A model generated the notes under the pieces. The model searched no databases, was not told the origin of the DNA, and worked only from the letters and a program-made list of their open reading frames with translations. A stretch of 64,000 nucleotides of DNA from Owenia fusiformis. Lineage: Eukaryota; Annelida; Polychaeta; Sabellida; Oweniidae. The DNA lies in the NCBI GenBank assembly GCA_903813345.2, contig CAIIXF020000005.1, forward strand, positions 36,399,375 to 36,463,374. Direction: 5' to 3'. The position numbers and the translations under genes were made by a program. The first letter of the stretch is position 1; the number at the start of each line of letters is the position of its first letter. This document shows, in pieces, positions 1 to 10,104 of the stretch.

Positions 1-2141
1 AGGTAGGCAATATCATCTATGTAGTTCCGACAATTACCTCAACGACATTGCCTCCCTGTCCTCCAGAAGTTAGAGTGAAATGGTAAACGCAGTACATCAC
101 TTTTCTAAAATACTTGACCTAATTTGGTTTCATAAATATACAAAGCCATACAATTGATTTCATTATCAAAACATGTGTACACAAGAAGCTTAACATCACA
201 TGCCCAGGACACCATGACAAACATCCAAAGTCAGTACCATCTCTCCTCATTGATTTCCAGGACTGGAAATCTGGTTATTTAGAAGGAATAATTGTTTGCT
301 AAGAGATTTGATCACTGCTTTATTTCTACAATTTGCAAGTGACCATGATTTAAGTATCAAAATAAATTTTTGACAGTTGTTTTGAAAATCAAGTGAGGCC
401 AAAAGGTAACGAGAAATCTACATCAATAATTTGCAAATATATACCAAATCAATGAATATGGCCAAATAAAAATCAAGTTACAAACAAGAGAATTCCCACA
501 CTTTCAGTCTAATAACAGTATATAAAATAAAATAGATCCGGTGCTCACTGCGCCAACACCACCCATCATAGAACATCCCAAAAATGTTGATGGCCTGACA
601 ATTATTTTGAACACCAGTTATAAAGAACATAACTCAACAAAAATAATCTATCATCTGAATGTACATTTAAAGAACACACCCCTCAGTTTTACTCAATAGT
701 GTACTGAAAATGACAGTTACAAAATTTGACTTTGAATCCTGGCTTTGATTTTTTCATTTTTTCCACCAAGAAAGATTTTGCACTATTATTTCTGGTTTAA
801 TTTGACAATCATTTCACTCAGGACTGCAGGATTGACAACAATTATACATAAGGAGCAATGTATTAGTTTAGTTTATAACATAATTAGCTATAATTACCTG
901 TATTTTGAGAAAATATGATGGAATATGCTTCTTTGTCCTTCTATTCAGCAAATCACCCAAGCTAAGAAGTTTAGTACAGGGAGTGTGATTGGTTGAAATT
1001 TGACCTAGTTTGGTCTTCAAGCCAATCAGCGACTAGTTAAGAAAAATAATTGATTGATTTAAAGGGCATGACAATAATGGTATAATTTACATGAACTAAT
1101 TTCACCAGAATATTTATCACTGATTACAAATTCAAAATAAAGAAGAAGGAAAGGATATCTATTTTTTATATCTTTACTTGTATTACTTTTCATATTTTGG
1201 TATTTTTTAAACACAAACAAAGGACAAAGTCACAACTTTAAGAATTATATATAAGTGGTATCTTGTTCGTCTTTCAAAATGTCAGCCCCCATTACTCTTA
1301 CTTAATATTTTCAAGTCGATCTTATTTCTACGCTAATTTATAGGAGGAATGGTTAGTTGAATGAATAGCATGTTTTTTAAATGTAGCCTTTATGCACTAT
1401 TCATTTCGACTGATACAAGTCAAAGTTAGACAAAATCTGATAGCCTAAATATAAAAGATGAAATTTGTTATAAGATCTTAGTCTGATCATACTTATAGAA
1501 CAAATAATAACATAAGCTTATTAGGGGAGATACGTCTAACTTCGAGGGGGCTACTTCGTCATGGGGCTATTTCGACTATGGGACCATGACGAAGAGCCTC
1601 ATCATACGTCAAAGTTCAACGCATCTCCCCGACCATGGGCGTAGCGCTATTTTTCCAAGTAGTACGCCACTACCACAGGAACAGGAGTCAAGAATAAAAA
1701 AACAAGCATTTATGGGGGTCTTGGGGTTCTCCCCTAGGAAAATTTTGAAATTTGGTTGTATTTGGAGCGAATTTGCAACCATCTGGTATGCCTGTGCGTA
1801 CCCAGCGTACCGGGCGCTACACCCATGCCGACATAGATTCTAATTTTCATATTGCATGGACTTCCAAGAGATTTGTAATTTTACTCTAAACGTATTTTCC
1901 AATATTCTTTCAAGTTCACTGCAAAGTTATTTTCTTCTATTTATGTCACCGAAAGTAATTTTCTAATGAGTGTAGATGTACTACAGTCATATAATGTTGC
2001 TTCTATCCATGGGTTTTCTCTTGTTCTATCATTTAAATGTTTGTTGTTAAAACTTATGCAGTTGTCCTATTTTTGCAGATATCAATTAAAATCTAGAAGG
2101 AAACCATCAGAGCAAAGCTGACATAATCTTTAGATACATCA
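1..2141. other. No gene recognised; AT-rich sequence upstream of SMIM4
   Basis: I see no convincing exon here. A pyrimidine-rich tract ending in TTTTTGCAG near 2070-2078 could be the 3' end of an intron in the SMIM4 5' UTR. The only clear structure is an imperfect inverted repeat near 1524-1630, listed separately. Confidence 0.5.
1523..1631. repeat. Imperfect inverted repeat, possible small fold-back element
   Basis: The outer arms (1524-1540 and 1614-1630) both read GGGGAGAT.CGT..AAC when one is reverse complemented. The inner arms (about 1549-1564 and 1583-1598) pair around TTCGTCATGG. No target duplication was identified. Confidence 0.45.
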
Positions 2142-3084
2142 ATGGGTCGGCCATTAAGAATACCTATATTTCAAAAGATCGTAGATGCATGGCCTGGCAA
2201 AAAGACATTTGGAATATACAGATTTTTACCTCTGTTTTTTGTAATTGGAGCTGGTTTGGAATTTACTATGATCAACTGGAGAGTTGGAGAAGTTAATTTT
2301 TGTAAGTATATTCAAATGTACCGATCAAGTATTAAGGATTCTGGAGATGCTTTTTCTGATGAGAACAGTTATGTAAACGATGTAACCATTTTGCTTTACT
2401 ATATGCATATGCTATTCTATAAGCACCAAAGTGTTTAATCATAATTGTTTTTGAATTTCTGCATACTGAATGTAGGAATTAAGTTCACAAATTAAAAGTA
2501 TAAGTGGTTTAATATCCCATTGATTGCTAGATAGCCTTCCTGAATCTCTGATCTTGCTTTCGACTCAAGTCATAGTCTGGACATATTGTCAATGATCATT
2601 TTTGGCCAAATGTGGAAATTTGATGCTATAGGCCTCTTTTATTTCATGACCCAGCACCAGATCAATATAATACTCCTAATCCAATCAAAAGTCTCACCTC
2701 TTTACCAGCATTCTCAGAACCATACAGGACTACTTTTAAAACACTGCTTTTAATTTTTATGTCACCACCACAAGTGTTTGGCTGTTGGAGTTTAGCATTT
2801 GTACCAAATGGCAGGTGGTGACATTTCAATGTTGATGCTTTGTTGAATTTTGTGATGTTGAGTCTGAATGTTGACGCAACTCATTTTGTGTTTATTCATT
2901 TTCATTTTTTAAAAATCAAAATTGTGAGATTATAGATTTTAATTAGGGTTACAGTAAATAACTATCTTTTACTTTTCCAGACACTGTCTACAAGAAAAAG
3001 CAGGCTGAGCTACAAGCAAGAAAAAACATTGAGGATCAGAAAACAAGAATACATTCAGAGGAGGAATTTAAAGCAAATGCATAG
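2142..3084 (+). CDS. UQCC5: SMIM4/UQCC5-like mitochondrial complex III assembly microprotein
   Basis: There are two coding exons, 2142-2301 and 2981-3084, joined by a GTAAGT...CAG intron in phase 1, giving about 87 aa. Exon 1 carries the family core: PGKKTFGIYRFLP, then a hydrophobic single membrane segment (about residues 27-45), then RVGEVNF. Exon 2 starts YTVYKKKQ and continues as a charged, probably helical tail ending in TAG. The PGK..FGIYRFLP-FF pattern and the charged tail after one transmembrane helix match vertebrate SMIM4, an inner mitochondrial membrane protein needed for cytochrome bc1 (complex III) biogenesis; vertebrate forms are slightly shorter, about 70 aa. The start is the first ATG after an upstream likely 3' splice site. 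Its neighbour 255 bp downstream on the same strand is another complex III assembly microprotein. Reading through the first donor gives an irrelevant 98-aa ORF. The family call is by recognition, not by a search. Confidence 0.88.
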
Positions 3085-3339
3085 TGCCTTTAAATCACTC
3101 AAATAACAGATCAACAAATAACTTGTATTAAGTGATTCCGTGTAGTAATATTTAACAACCCAAATAGATAACTTTGTCTGTCTACAGAACAACTGAATGG
3201 TTATCTCCACTGACTGTGTTCAGAAGTTCCAGAACATTATTTTGTTGAACTAGACCTACGGGATCAGTTTTAGTGGTGCATTCTCCTCTGATCTGTAAAG
3301 CTGAGTAAGAACATATTCTAGTCAGCATATTGCCCCAAG

Positions 3340-6057
3340 ATGCCAGCGGGAGTAAGCATGCTCCAGTACATGAAGATGATGACAGCATCTATGCTAGCCA
3401 TGATGGCAGGAGCACAGACTGTCCATCTTATATATCGTCCCTTGGATGTAAGTATCTGTTCAGCTTATTCTGGGTATTTGAAGTAGTCGTAAGCACAAGT
3501 GCCTAAAAACAGTGTCTAAAAATATAAGAGACCAGTCATTCATTTGGAAAACAAACCCAATATCCCAAATTACAGTAAAACCTGTTTATCTGAACATCTC
3601 TCAGTCTGACCAATTTTACTCGGTCCAAAATTTATTATCTTCCATTGATTCACATATTAAGAAACCTTAAAATGTGAACACTTGTAAACCAAACAAGTTT
3701 GACTGTTTCCATTGGCTTTCGTATGAGATGAGTGCTTTCCTTGACCTTTATTCTCATAATAAGGCCCTGAGGATGTATACATAAAAGTAATGCTTAAGTT
3801 ATTAATGTTTCTATTCATTTTCTATTCATTAAGCCCCATGTGCTTTCGATGAAAGGTGATTTCCATGCATAGATTATAAATAGCATTTGATACTCATTTA
3901 GATTTCTCAAAAAGCTTACATTTGCTTGATTGCTCCATCTTTATAAATTTCACAAAGCACTCCATCCACATCAGGGGCGGATCTGGGAACCAATAAGGGG
4001 GGAAAATAAAAAAACTTCTGGGGTTCCTAAAATCCAAAAGTGGGCCAAAGTGAACACCCATTTTCTTCAAAATTTGGCCTGAAATTAAAAAATAAGGTCT
4101 TAATGAGGCCCAGTAATGACCAAAAAGGCCCACTTTTTGGGGCCTGAAGGCCTTTTTTGGCACAAAATTTGTTTTGGGCCCAATTTTTTTTTCTGGGCCC
4201 ACCCAATGTTGATAATTCCCAAAGTGGGCCTTTAAATGAAAATGTTATAATAACATAGTGACTGAAGTAATTTTACCCCCTAACCTGGATAAAAAGTTCT
4301 AAACCTGAAAATAATTATCAAAAAATCAACGAAAATTATTTTTGACAGCCTGGGATAAAATTGAGCAACCTGTAAAAATGACGAAAATTTTGCAGCCCAG
4401 AAAAAATGTCAAAACCCAGAAAAAATGATGGTGAATGTTCAATGTATGAATGCTGCCGCTTTTGCAAAAAGTATCTCTCCTTTTTGGACAATAATGAAAT
4501 TGACATAAATATTGTCATAGTTTATTTTCATTGCTTATTATTGTATTGTTTATTGTTACCTGGGTATTGCATTGTTCAATTATTACGTCATAAATAATAT
4601 AATTGTGTACTTCCATTTTGAATGTAATCTTGATAAAGCTAGTTGGATGATTAACGAAACATCGAAAATAAAACATTTTACTCTGAAGTAAATGAACTTA
4701 AGTTATTATTAATATATTACCAGAGTGATGAATTTACACAGAAATGTCCTAATATTGTTTTAGAGTTTCCTCTGAATATTGTGATTATGTCTGCTTTATC
4801 TGTTAGGACAGATTTTTGATACTCCAGGAAGCAACACAATTATTTGAGGCTCATATTTGACATGACTTAGCATGACTGCTGACTCACGCTTATAAAAATC
4901 ATGGGCTTTCAATTAAGAAGGGTAAGCAACTCTGCGTAATAAACATGCGAGACCTTCAAAATGAGCAATGCCATGCTTCTCTTTTTATTGTAAAATTTCA
5001 AAATGTATTAGATAAATGTGTATATGTTTTAGTATTATTTTGAATAAAAATCAATTTTCAATATGATTAAAGCATAAAATATATTCAATCTCATGTAAGA
5101 GTAAACAAAAAAGACCAATAAGAATAAGAGCTATCAAGATGTTCTCTTCGAGTATTGCATTGTGGGTAATTATTCAAGAACACATTCCAATAACACCATA
5201 ATTTGTGATTTGTGGGAGAATGTTCACTTTCTGTATTGTCATAATTATGATGAATTCCGTTTTTTATTAAATTATCAACATGTATGTAGATAATCATGTT
5301 TTTATTTGTGAGTTATTTCTTTAAATCATCCATAAAAAGGATAAAATAAGATTTTCTTGGAATGTGTACATTCTCCAATTTTGAAAACCCAAAGGCAATG
5401 CTTATGTATGAAATATGGGAAGTTGCCTACCCTTCTAGTAGAAAGCCCATGCTCATGCTTATAAAAATCAATGTACTGTAATCTTCATCAATGTTTTATT
5501 AGATTTACTAATGTTCTTTCAAGATTTACATGAATCTATGTTTAAAGGTACTTTTATTTTAATAGCTACCATATTAGAGAGAGAAATGGTCTGGTAAAGA
5601 ATGTTCCTTTAAGTTTTATCATTGATCTGGAAATAGGCATTTCAGATTCATGTGAACTACAGTACAACAGTTAAATCTTGTAATCTACCTATTTTAGAGT
5701 CAGGGGAATGTGTTGGTATTCAAATATTTTCTGTTGCATGCTCAAAGGAGCATAAAATATTGACATTTTTGCCAGAAATTCATACCATCTTTTTACAGGA
5801 AGCCGCACAGGCGAAAGTACACTGCACAATACTTCCCCGTTAATTGCATATTACAAATTCCCGAGGGATTTTCCAAAATATATCTGAAAATTAGCTTGGT
5901 GGACTTTTTCACTCTGGTAAATTAAAACAGGTGCCAAATTAAGTGTATTTACAGTATATTTTTTGTGTTGTACTTGCAGGACATGGAAGCCCTTACAAAA
6001 AAGTTTGAGGAACAACTTTTAAAAGAGGAACAAAGTTCGAACAAAGATTCTACATGA
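3340..6057 (+). CDS. UQCC6: BRAWNIN/UQCC6-like mitochondrial complex III assembly microprotein
   Basis: Exon 1 is 3340-3447 and exon 2 is 5980-6057, joined in phase 0 through a 2.5 kb GTAAGT...GCAG intron, giving 61 aa. The N-terminus reads MPAGVSMLQYMKMM followed by SMLAMMAGAQTVHLIYRPLD. This is the hallmark of the Brawnin family: MPAGV start, a small Ala/Met-rich membrane helix, AGAQTVH, then YRPLDD across the splice junction. The tail from exon 2 is Glu/Lys-rich. Known family members sit in the inner mitochondrial membrane and are needed for complex III assembly. AATAAA signals lie near 6209 and 6290, suitable for 3' end formation. The intron holds two mobile elements. A short upstream ORF (ATG at 3196) lies between SMIM4 and this gene. 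No canonical poly(A) signal separates the two genes, so a shared transcript is possible but unproven. Confidence 0.9.
3573..3590 (+). repeat. Solo terminus of a CAGTAAAACCTG MITE
   Basis: TA followed by CAGTAAAACCTG matches the termini of four complete inverted-repeat elements in this window (30471, 35691, 36236, 63584). I could not find the matching right end, so this looks like a truncated copy inside the BRAWNIN intron. Confidence 0.5.
4900..5451. mobile_element. 552-bp inverted-repeat element with CATGGGCTTTC tips, 17-bp flanking direct repeat
   Basis: The element begins CATGGGCTTTC and ends GAAAGCCCATG. Its terminal inverted repeats are about 31 bp long and include AGAAGGGTA.GCAACT. It is abutted on both sides by a 17-bp direct repeat, CTCACGCTTATAAAAAT (4883-4899) and CTCATGCTTATAAAAAT (5452-5468), which differ at one base. 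It has no coding capacity, so it is non-autonomous. The tips match the micro-palindromes at 45144 and 47460. A 17-bp target duplication is not typical of any cut-and-paste superfamily I can name, so the class is left open. Confidence 0.75.
5541..5612. repeat. Fragment of the 8819-9430 fold-back MITE family
   Basis: AATAGCTACCATATTAGAGA followed by GAGAAATGGTCTGG and ending near GTTCCTTTAAG matches the right terminus of the complete element at 8819-9430. A possible left tip, TTTAAAGGTAC, lies at 5541, suggesting an internally deleted copy. Confidence 0.6.
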
Positions 6058-6325
6058 ATTGGGAAATGTATCAGATTGAACTAACACGAACAGTTATGCA
6101 CGTACTAATGACATCATCACATGAACATTTGAAATAGCCTAAAAATATTTTGTTTTGAATTAAACAAAAAATCTGAGCAGTGTATTTAAGAGCATCTCGA
6201 TTTATTGCAAATAAAAACTGAGTTTACCCTTAAAAATACTTAAAAAATTGGACATAAATGTTATTTGAAAACTTTTTAAATGTAGGTTAAATAAAGTTTG
6301 CTGTTAGGACATATCACAAAGTAGT

Positions 6326-8438
6326 ATGGACAAAATGAATATGTGGAGAGCAAAATCAGCCGTTGATTCAATCCTGTCTAAGATTGAATCAATTAACTTT
6401 GGGGATGGAATCCCAGGCTCTATTGTAGTCTATGGTGAAACTGCGGCACCAGTGTTAACATCCACCAAGCATGGACAAGTCGTCATTGCCGCTGCCCAGT
6501 ATGGAAAGGGTAAAGTTGTGGTTCTTGGACATGACCTTTTCATTCTTGAATTCAAGAAAGGTAGTAAGAAGTACATGGAACTGTTCGAGAATATCAAAGC
6601 TTGGGTTTCAAACAGAGAATGCGACAAGACACCTCTGTTTATTGATGATGTCAAAACCATTGATGAAATTTATGACTGCCAGGTTGTCATGGCTAAAACA
6701 TGTGAAGACAAATCACAACAGTTTCTGGATGATCTAAGCGAGTTGATATATAACAAGGGGCTAGGACTTATATGTGGAGTAACCCCTTGGGGCTGGCAAC
6801 AGCTGAACTCGAACAAACCAATCGAGGAAATGCAAATATCTGGATTGCTCGCGAAAGTTGGGGTATGTTTTACTGAGGAGTTTGTCAACACAGTCAATGG
6901 CTATCTCTATACTCAAGATAACAAACCGGAAACTGGAAATCTTGGTGAAATTCTACGCAATCCGCCACAAGATATATCCAAAGCGTTGGGTACTATTTGC
7001 TACGTCTCTCATCTTACACCTGGTGTGTATGAAACTTTGAAGCCACATGTTAAAGCCTTCATGGAACTTTACCCCGTTGGTTCTGTCTATCCATCTGAAA
7101 AAGATCCACTGTCATTCGAGAAAAATCAGCTTGAGTTTACCATGCAAGATCTATTCTATAACCAGAGAGATCTTGCAGAAGGTATTAAAGCTCCTGGGAT
7201 TGATAATTTCCCAGGTGACTTTGATGTCACACCTCCCTTGATTCAACTGCCCATCGAATTGATATTCAAATCCAAATTTGAAGAGTGGCATAGCACAGGA
7301 TACTACCTCCCAGCAGGCAAAGTTATCTACATCAGTGTGAACCAAGGGGAGCCTGATGATTGGATGATTCAAATAGGTTGCCATAGTGATGATCTAAGTA
7401 GATTGGATTCATTGAAGCGTTGGCCCAGAATTGTAACTTCAAAGCAGCTTCAGACTCATTTGAGTTTTGTATCACCATATGGTGGACTGGTCTACTTCAG
7501 GAATACTAAAGCGCCATCTTTATTGTCTGTCTGTATCCACAATGTGATCCCTGCTCCATACTTTGATTTGACCAACCCTTCTCGGGGCCTTGATGCATGG
7601 AGAGTACAACGATATGCCCCAGGTCTCTGGGCGGAGATTGCAGGGAGAAACATCATAATCACCCTCCCTGCAGCTGCTGTTGGTGAAATTGATGACCCAA
7701 CAGAGGTCATTCAGATGTGGGACAAGGTCGTTCAGCTGCACCATGAGCTTCGTAGCACGGATGCAACATCACAAAGACGAGAAAGATTTGTCACGGATGT
7801 CCAGATTGCAGCAGGTTACATGCATTCTGGGTATCCTATAATGATGCATATGGATGTCAGCGATTCCGGCAAATTCTACATTTTTGTTGAATCCTCAGGC
7901 TCATAAAGAAGGTCGATTCTGGGGGCCGTACCATGAGCTGGGTCACAACATGCAACGTGATTGGTGGACTTATCCTGTTGTAACAGAAGTAACATGTAAT
8001 ATATTCTCAGTGCACGCTATGCACAAGATGGCTGACATACCCCCACTGATGCATGACCAATTGACCAACAATGGCAACAAACGTAACATCCTTAATCACT
8101 TGAAAGGTGGCGCCACAAATGCATCTCTCAATCATCAATTTTTCGTTCATCTTATCCCATTTGTTCAACTGGCTAATAGCTTTGGTTGGGAAAAATACAG
8201 AGAAGTCTTTGGGCATTTTGAGAAGACCCCAAGTGCTAGAAAATCTACAACTGCAGAGAAGGAGGAGAAGTGGATTGAAATCTGGTGCCAAATCACCAAG
8301 CGTAATGTGATACCATTGTTTGAATTCTGGGGCATGAATGTGTCTCCCAATATCAGAAATTACATAGATTCAATGAAATTGGAGTCCTTCTTACCGGAGG
8401 ATTGGATAATGAACATGTGTCATAAAGGGACAATATAG
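6326..8438 (+). CDS. TCAF: TCAF-like (TRPM8 channel-associated factor) M60 gluzincin, frameshifted
   Basis: The 5' part (6326-7882, about 519 residues in frame) resembles the TCAF/FAM115 N-terminus, with KHGQVVIAAAQYGKGKVVVLGHD followed by a glutamine-amidotransferase-like region (shown in part only). The 3' part, in the next frame up to the stop at 8438, carries the peptidase M60-like zinc site: GPYHELGHNMQ with a Glu soon after (PVVTEVTCN), fitting HEXXH...E. The two frames meet at five T residues (7881-7885); a single extra T would explain the shift, and the intact product would be about 703 aa. Both parts otherwise lack stops, so this is either a sequencing/assembly error or a very young pseudogene. 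An in-frame TAG lies about 20 bp upstream of the start. The whole region is one exon, which fits a retrocopy or an intron-poor invertebrate paralogue. Vertebrate TCAFs bind TRPM8 and regulate its trafficking; whether this one is a protease is not known. Confidence 0.85.
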
Positions 8439-8604
8439 TTTCATTAAAGGGGCTCACCCTATAAGTAGTAACAACCTGTACTTTTTAGACTATTGAAGAA
8501 TTTGGATAAATACTTTAATTTCTATAAATATCAAGAGGATTGGATGGACTTGTGTTAAAAAGGGAAGATATAATGCTATTAAAGGGGAACAACCTGTAAG
8601 CTTC
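8396..8604 (+). repeat. Imperfect tandem duplication of the TCAF-like gene's 3' end
   Basis: The final coding stretch and early 3' UTR (from GAGGATTGGAT at about 8397 through ATTAAAGGGG at about 8452) recur about 138 bp downstream (8534-8586 and on to AACAACCTGTA). Similarity is clear but diverged. Confidence 0.6.
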
Positions 8605-8818
8605 ACTTCTGATGAACTGTAATTCAAACTTTATTTTATGTAAATATGAAATCCTGAGAAATTGTTCACTTTGTATTTTGAGAAGTGAGGCTAGTCAGCA
8701 GTGCATAATTTTTAAAACCGACAAATTTTCTAACTAGACAATTACGAATATTCAAATCAATTGTTTATGATTTTATGGTTATCATATATTTTAGGAGTTA
8801 AAGGTCCAGCAACTTAAG

Positions 8819-9430
8819 CTTAAAGGGGTATTCCTTGCAAGACCATCTCTCTCCTAATATGGTAGCTATAACCATATACATACTTTGCAAGTTTATCAAA
8901 AAACAGAAACATGTTTTGAAATGGTCAATATTGATCACTTAAAAATGCAGTGCTCAATTCCAGTAGGCTGCCATCTTTTAAAATTTCACTCAGGAAGTGA
9001 TGTCATCGACTCGCAACTTTGCATATAACATTATGTAAGGAGCTATCAGAATTACTAAACCAGCTGAATATTTTTTTCAATTTGGTCTATGATTAAAAAT
9101 CCTTTTGATGATCTCTTTTTTAGTTCTAAGTTGACAACTCCTGAAAATATTTTTACACAGAAGATAAGGGCTTCTTGTTTAGAAGTGATTTTGTACTTCT
9201 TTCCTATACTGTAATAGACAAGGTTATAACAGGTGAGAGTCGATGATATCACTTCCTGAAAGAAATCTGAAAAGATGGCAGCTTACTGGGAATGAGTACT
9301 ACATTTTTAAATGATCAATATTGACCATATGAAAACATTTTCCCGTGTTTTGCTAAATATGTAAAGTATATATATGATTGTAGCTACCATATCAGGCGAG
9401 AAATAGTCTGGCAAGGAATGTTCCTTTAAG
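8819..9430. mobile_element. Fold-back MITE with ~190-bp terminal inverted repeats
   Basis: The left end CTTAAAGGGGTATTCCTTGC and the right end GCAAGGAATGTTCCTTTAAG are inverted, and the match continues inwards for about 190 bp each side (for example ATGGTCAATATTGATCA and GGAAGTGAT.TCATCGACTC). It has no coding capacity. I could not assign a target duplication with certainty. The LTR retrotransposon sits only 37 bp to its right. Confidence 0.8.
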
Positions 9431-10104
9431 TAATACCCTGTAGGTACAATATGTTTATTTATCATAGTGTAACATTCAGCCTAATTATGGTAGTGTGGAT
9501 GTTGTTTAATAGACTGTGTCACTGTGGGTCTCAGGGTATACGTTAAATATACACGTGGGAAATCTGTACATAACAACTTATATACAATTAAATACAATAA
9601 CACGTATATTGTGGCGTTTTAGCCCGTCAAAATAATACATGAAAATCGATGTATTTGCTTTACTTCAGTTACTACGGCACTAAGGTTAAAGTCCTTTATA
9701 TGCGATGATAGTTTTTGAAGCACTGGTATTAGAGTCCTCTATACGAAAATACTTGTACTCTCAATTGTCTCTTGAGCTCTGGACTTGTTCAATTCAGCTA
9801 GGTATAAATCTGGGAATAACAGTCTCTCATTACAGCTTCAGTGATTATGCCTTGGAATAACAGTCTCTCAATGAAGGCAAATATCAAGCTGGCCTGAAAT
9901 AAAATAACTAAGTCTGGAATCAACTTAGTTCCTCAATCAGGCTGGAGTTATCTAAACTAAGTCTGGAAATGGCAAAGTTCCTCAATATGTGGAATCTACC
10001 CAAGATTCCCAGTAGTTCCCAAATAAACTAAGTGTCTCGTACTTAGTTTCCATCAAAGTCATCCAGGTCGGGGGTGACACTATTCAACGTCCCCAACAGG
10101 CAAC

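Noticed and set aside
17-104. Possible terminal exon of a minus-strand gene ending near position 17
   Set aside because: A short Gly-rich frame with a possible acceptor exists, but I recognise no family and cannot see upstream exons.
3960-4220. GGGGCGGATC/GGGCCC-rich stretch as a defined mobile element
   Set aside because: It resembles common dispersed repeats, but I could not fix termini or a target duplication.
3448-5979. A missing middle exon in BRAWNIN with the vertebrate IPP motif
   Set aside because: Exons 1 and 2 join in frame to give RPLDD, as I expect for invertebrate members, and no better exon was found.
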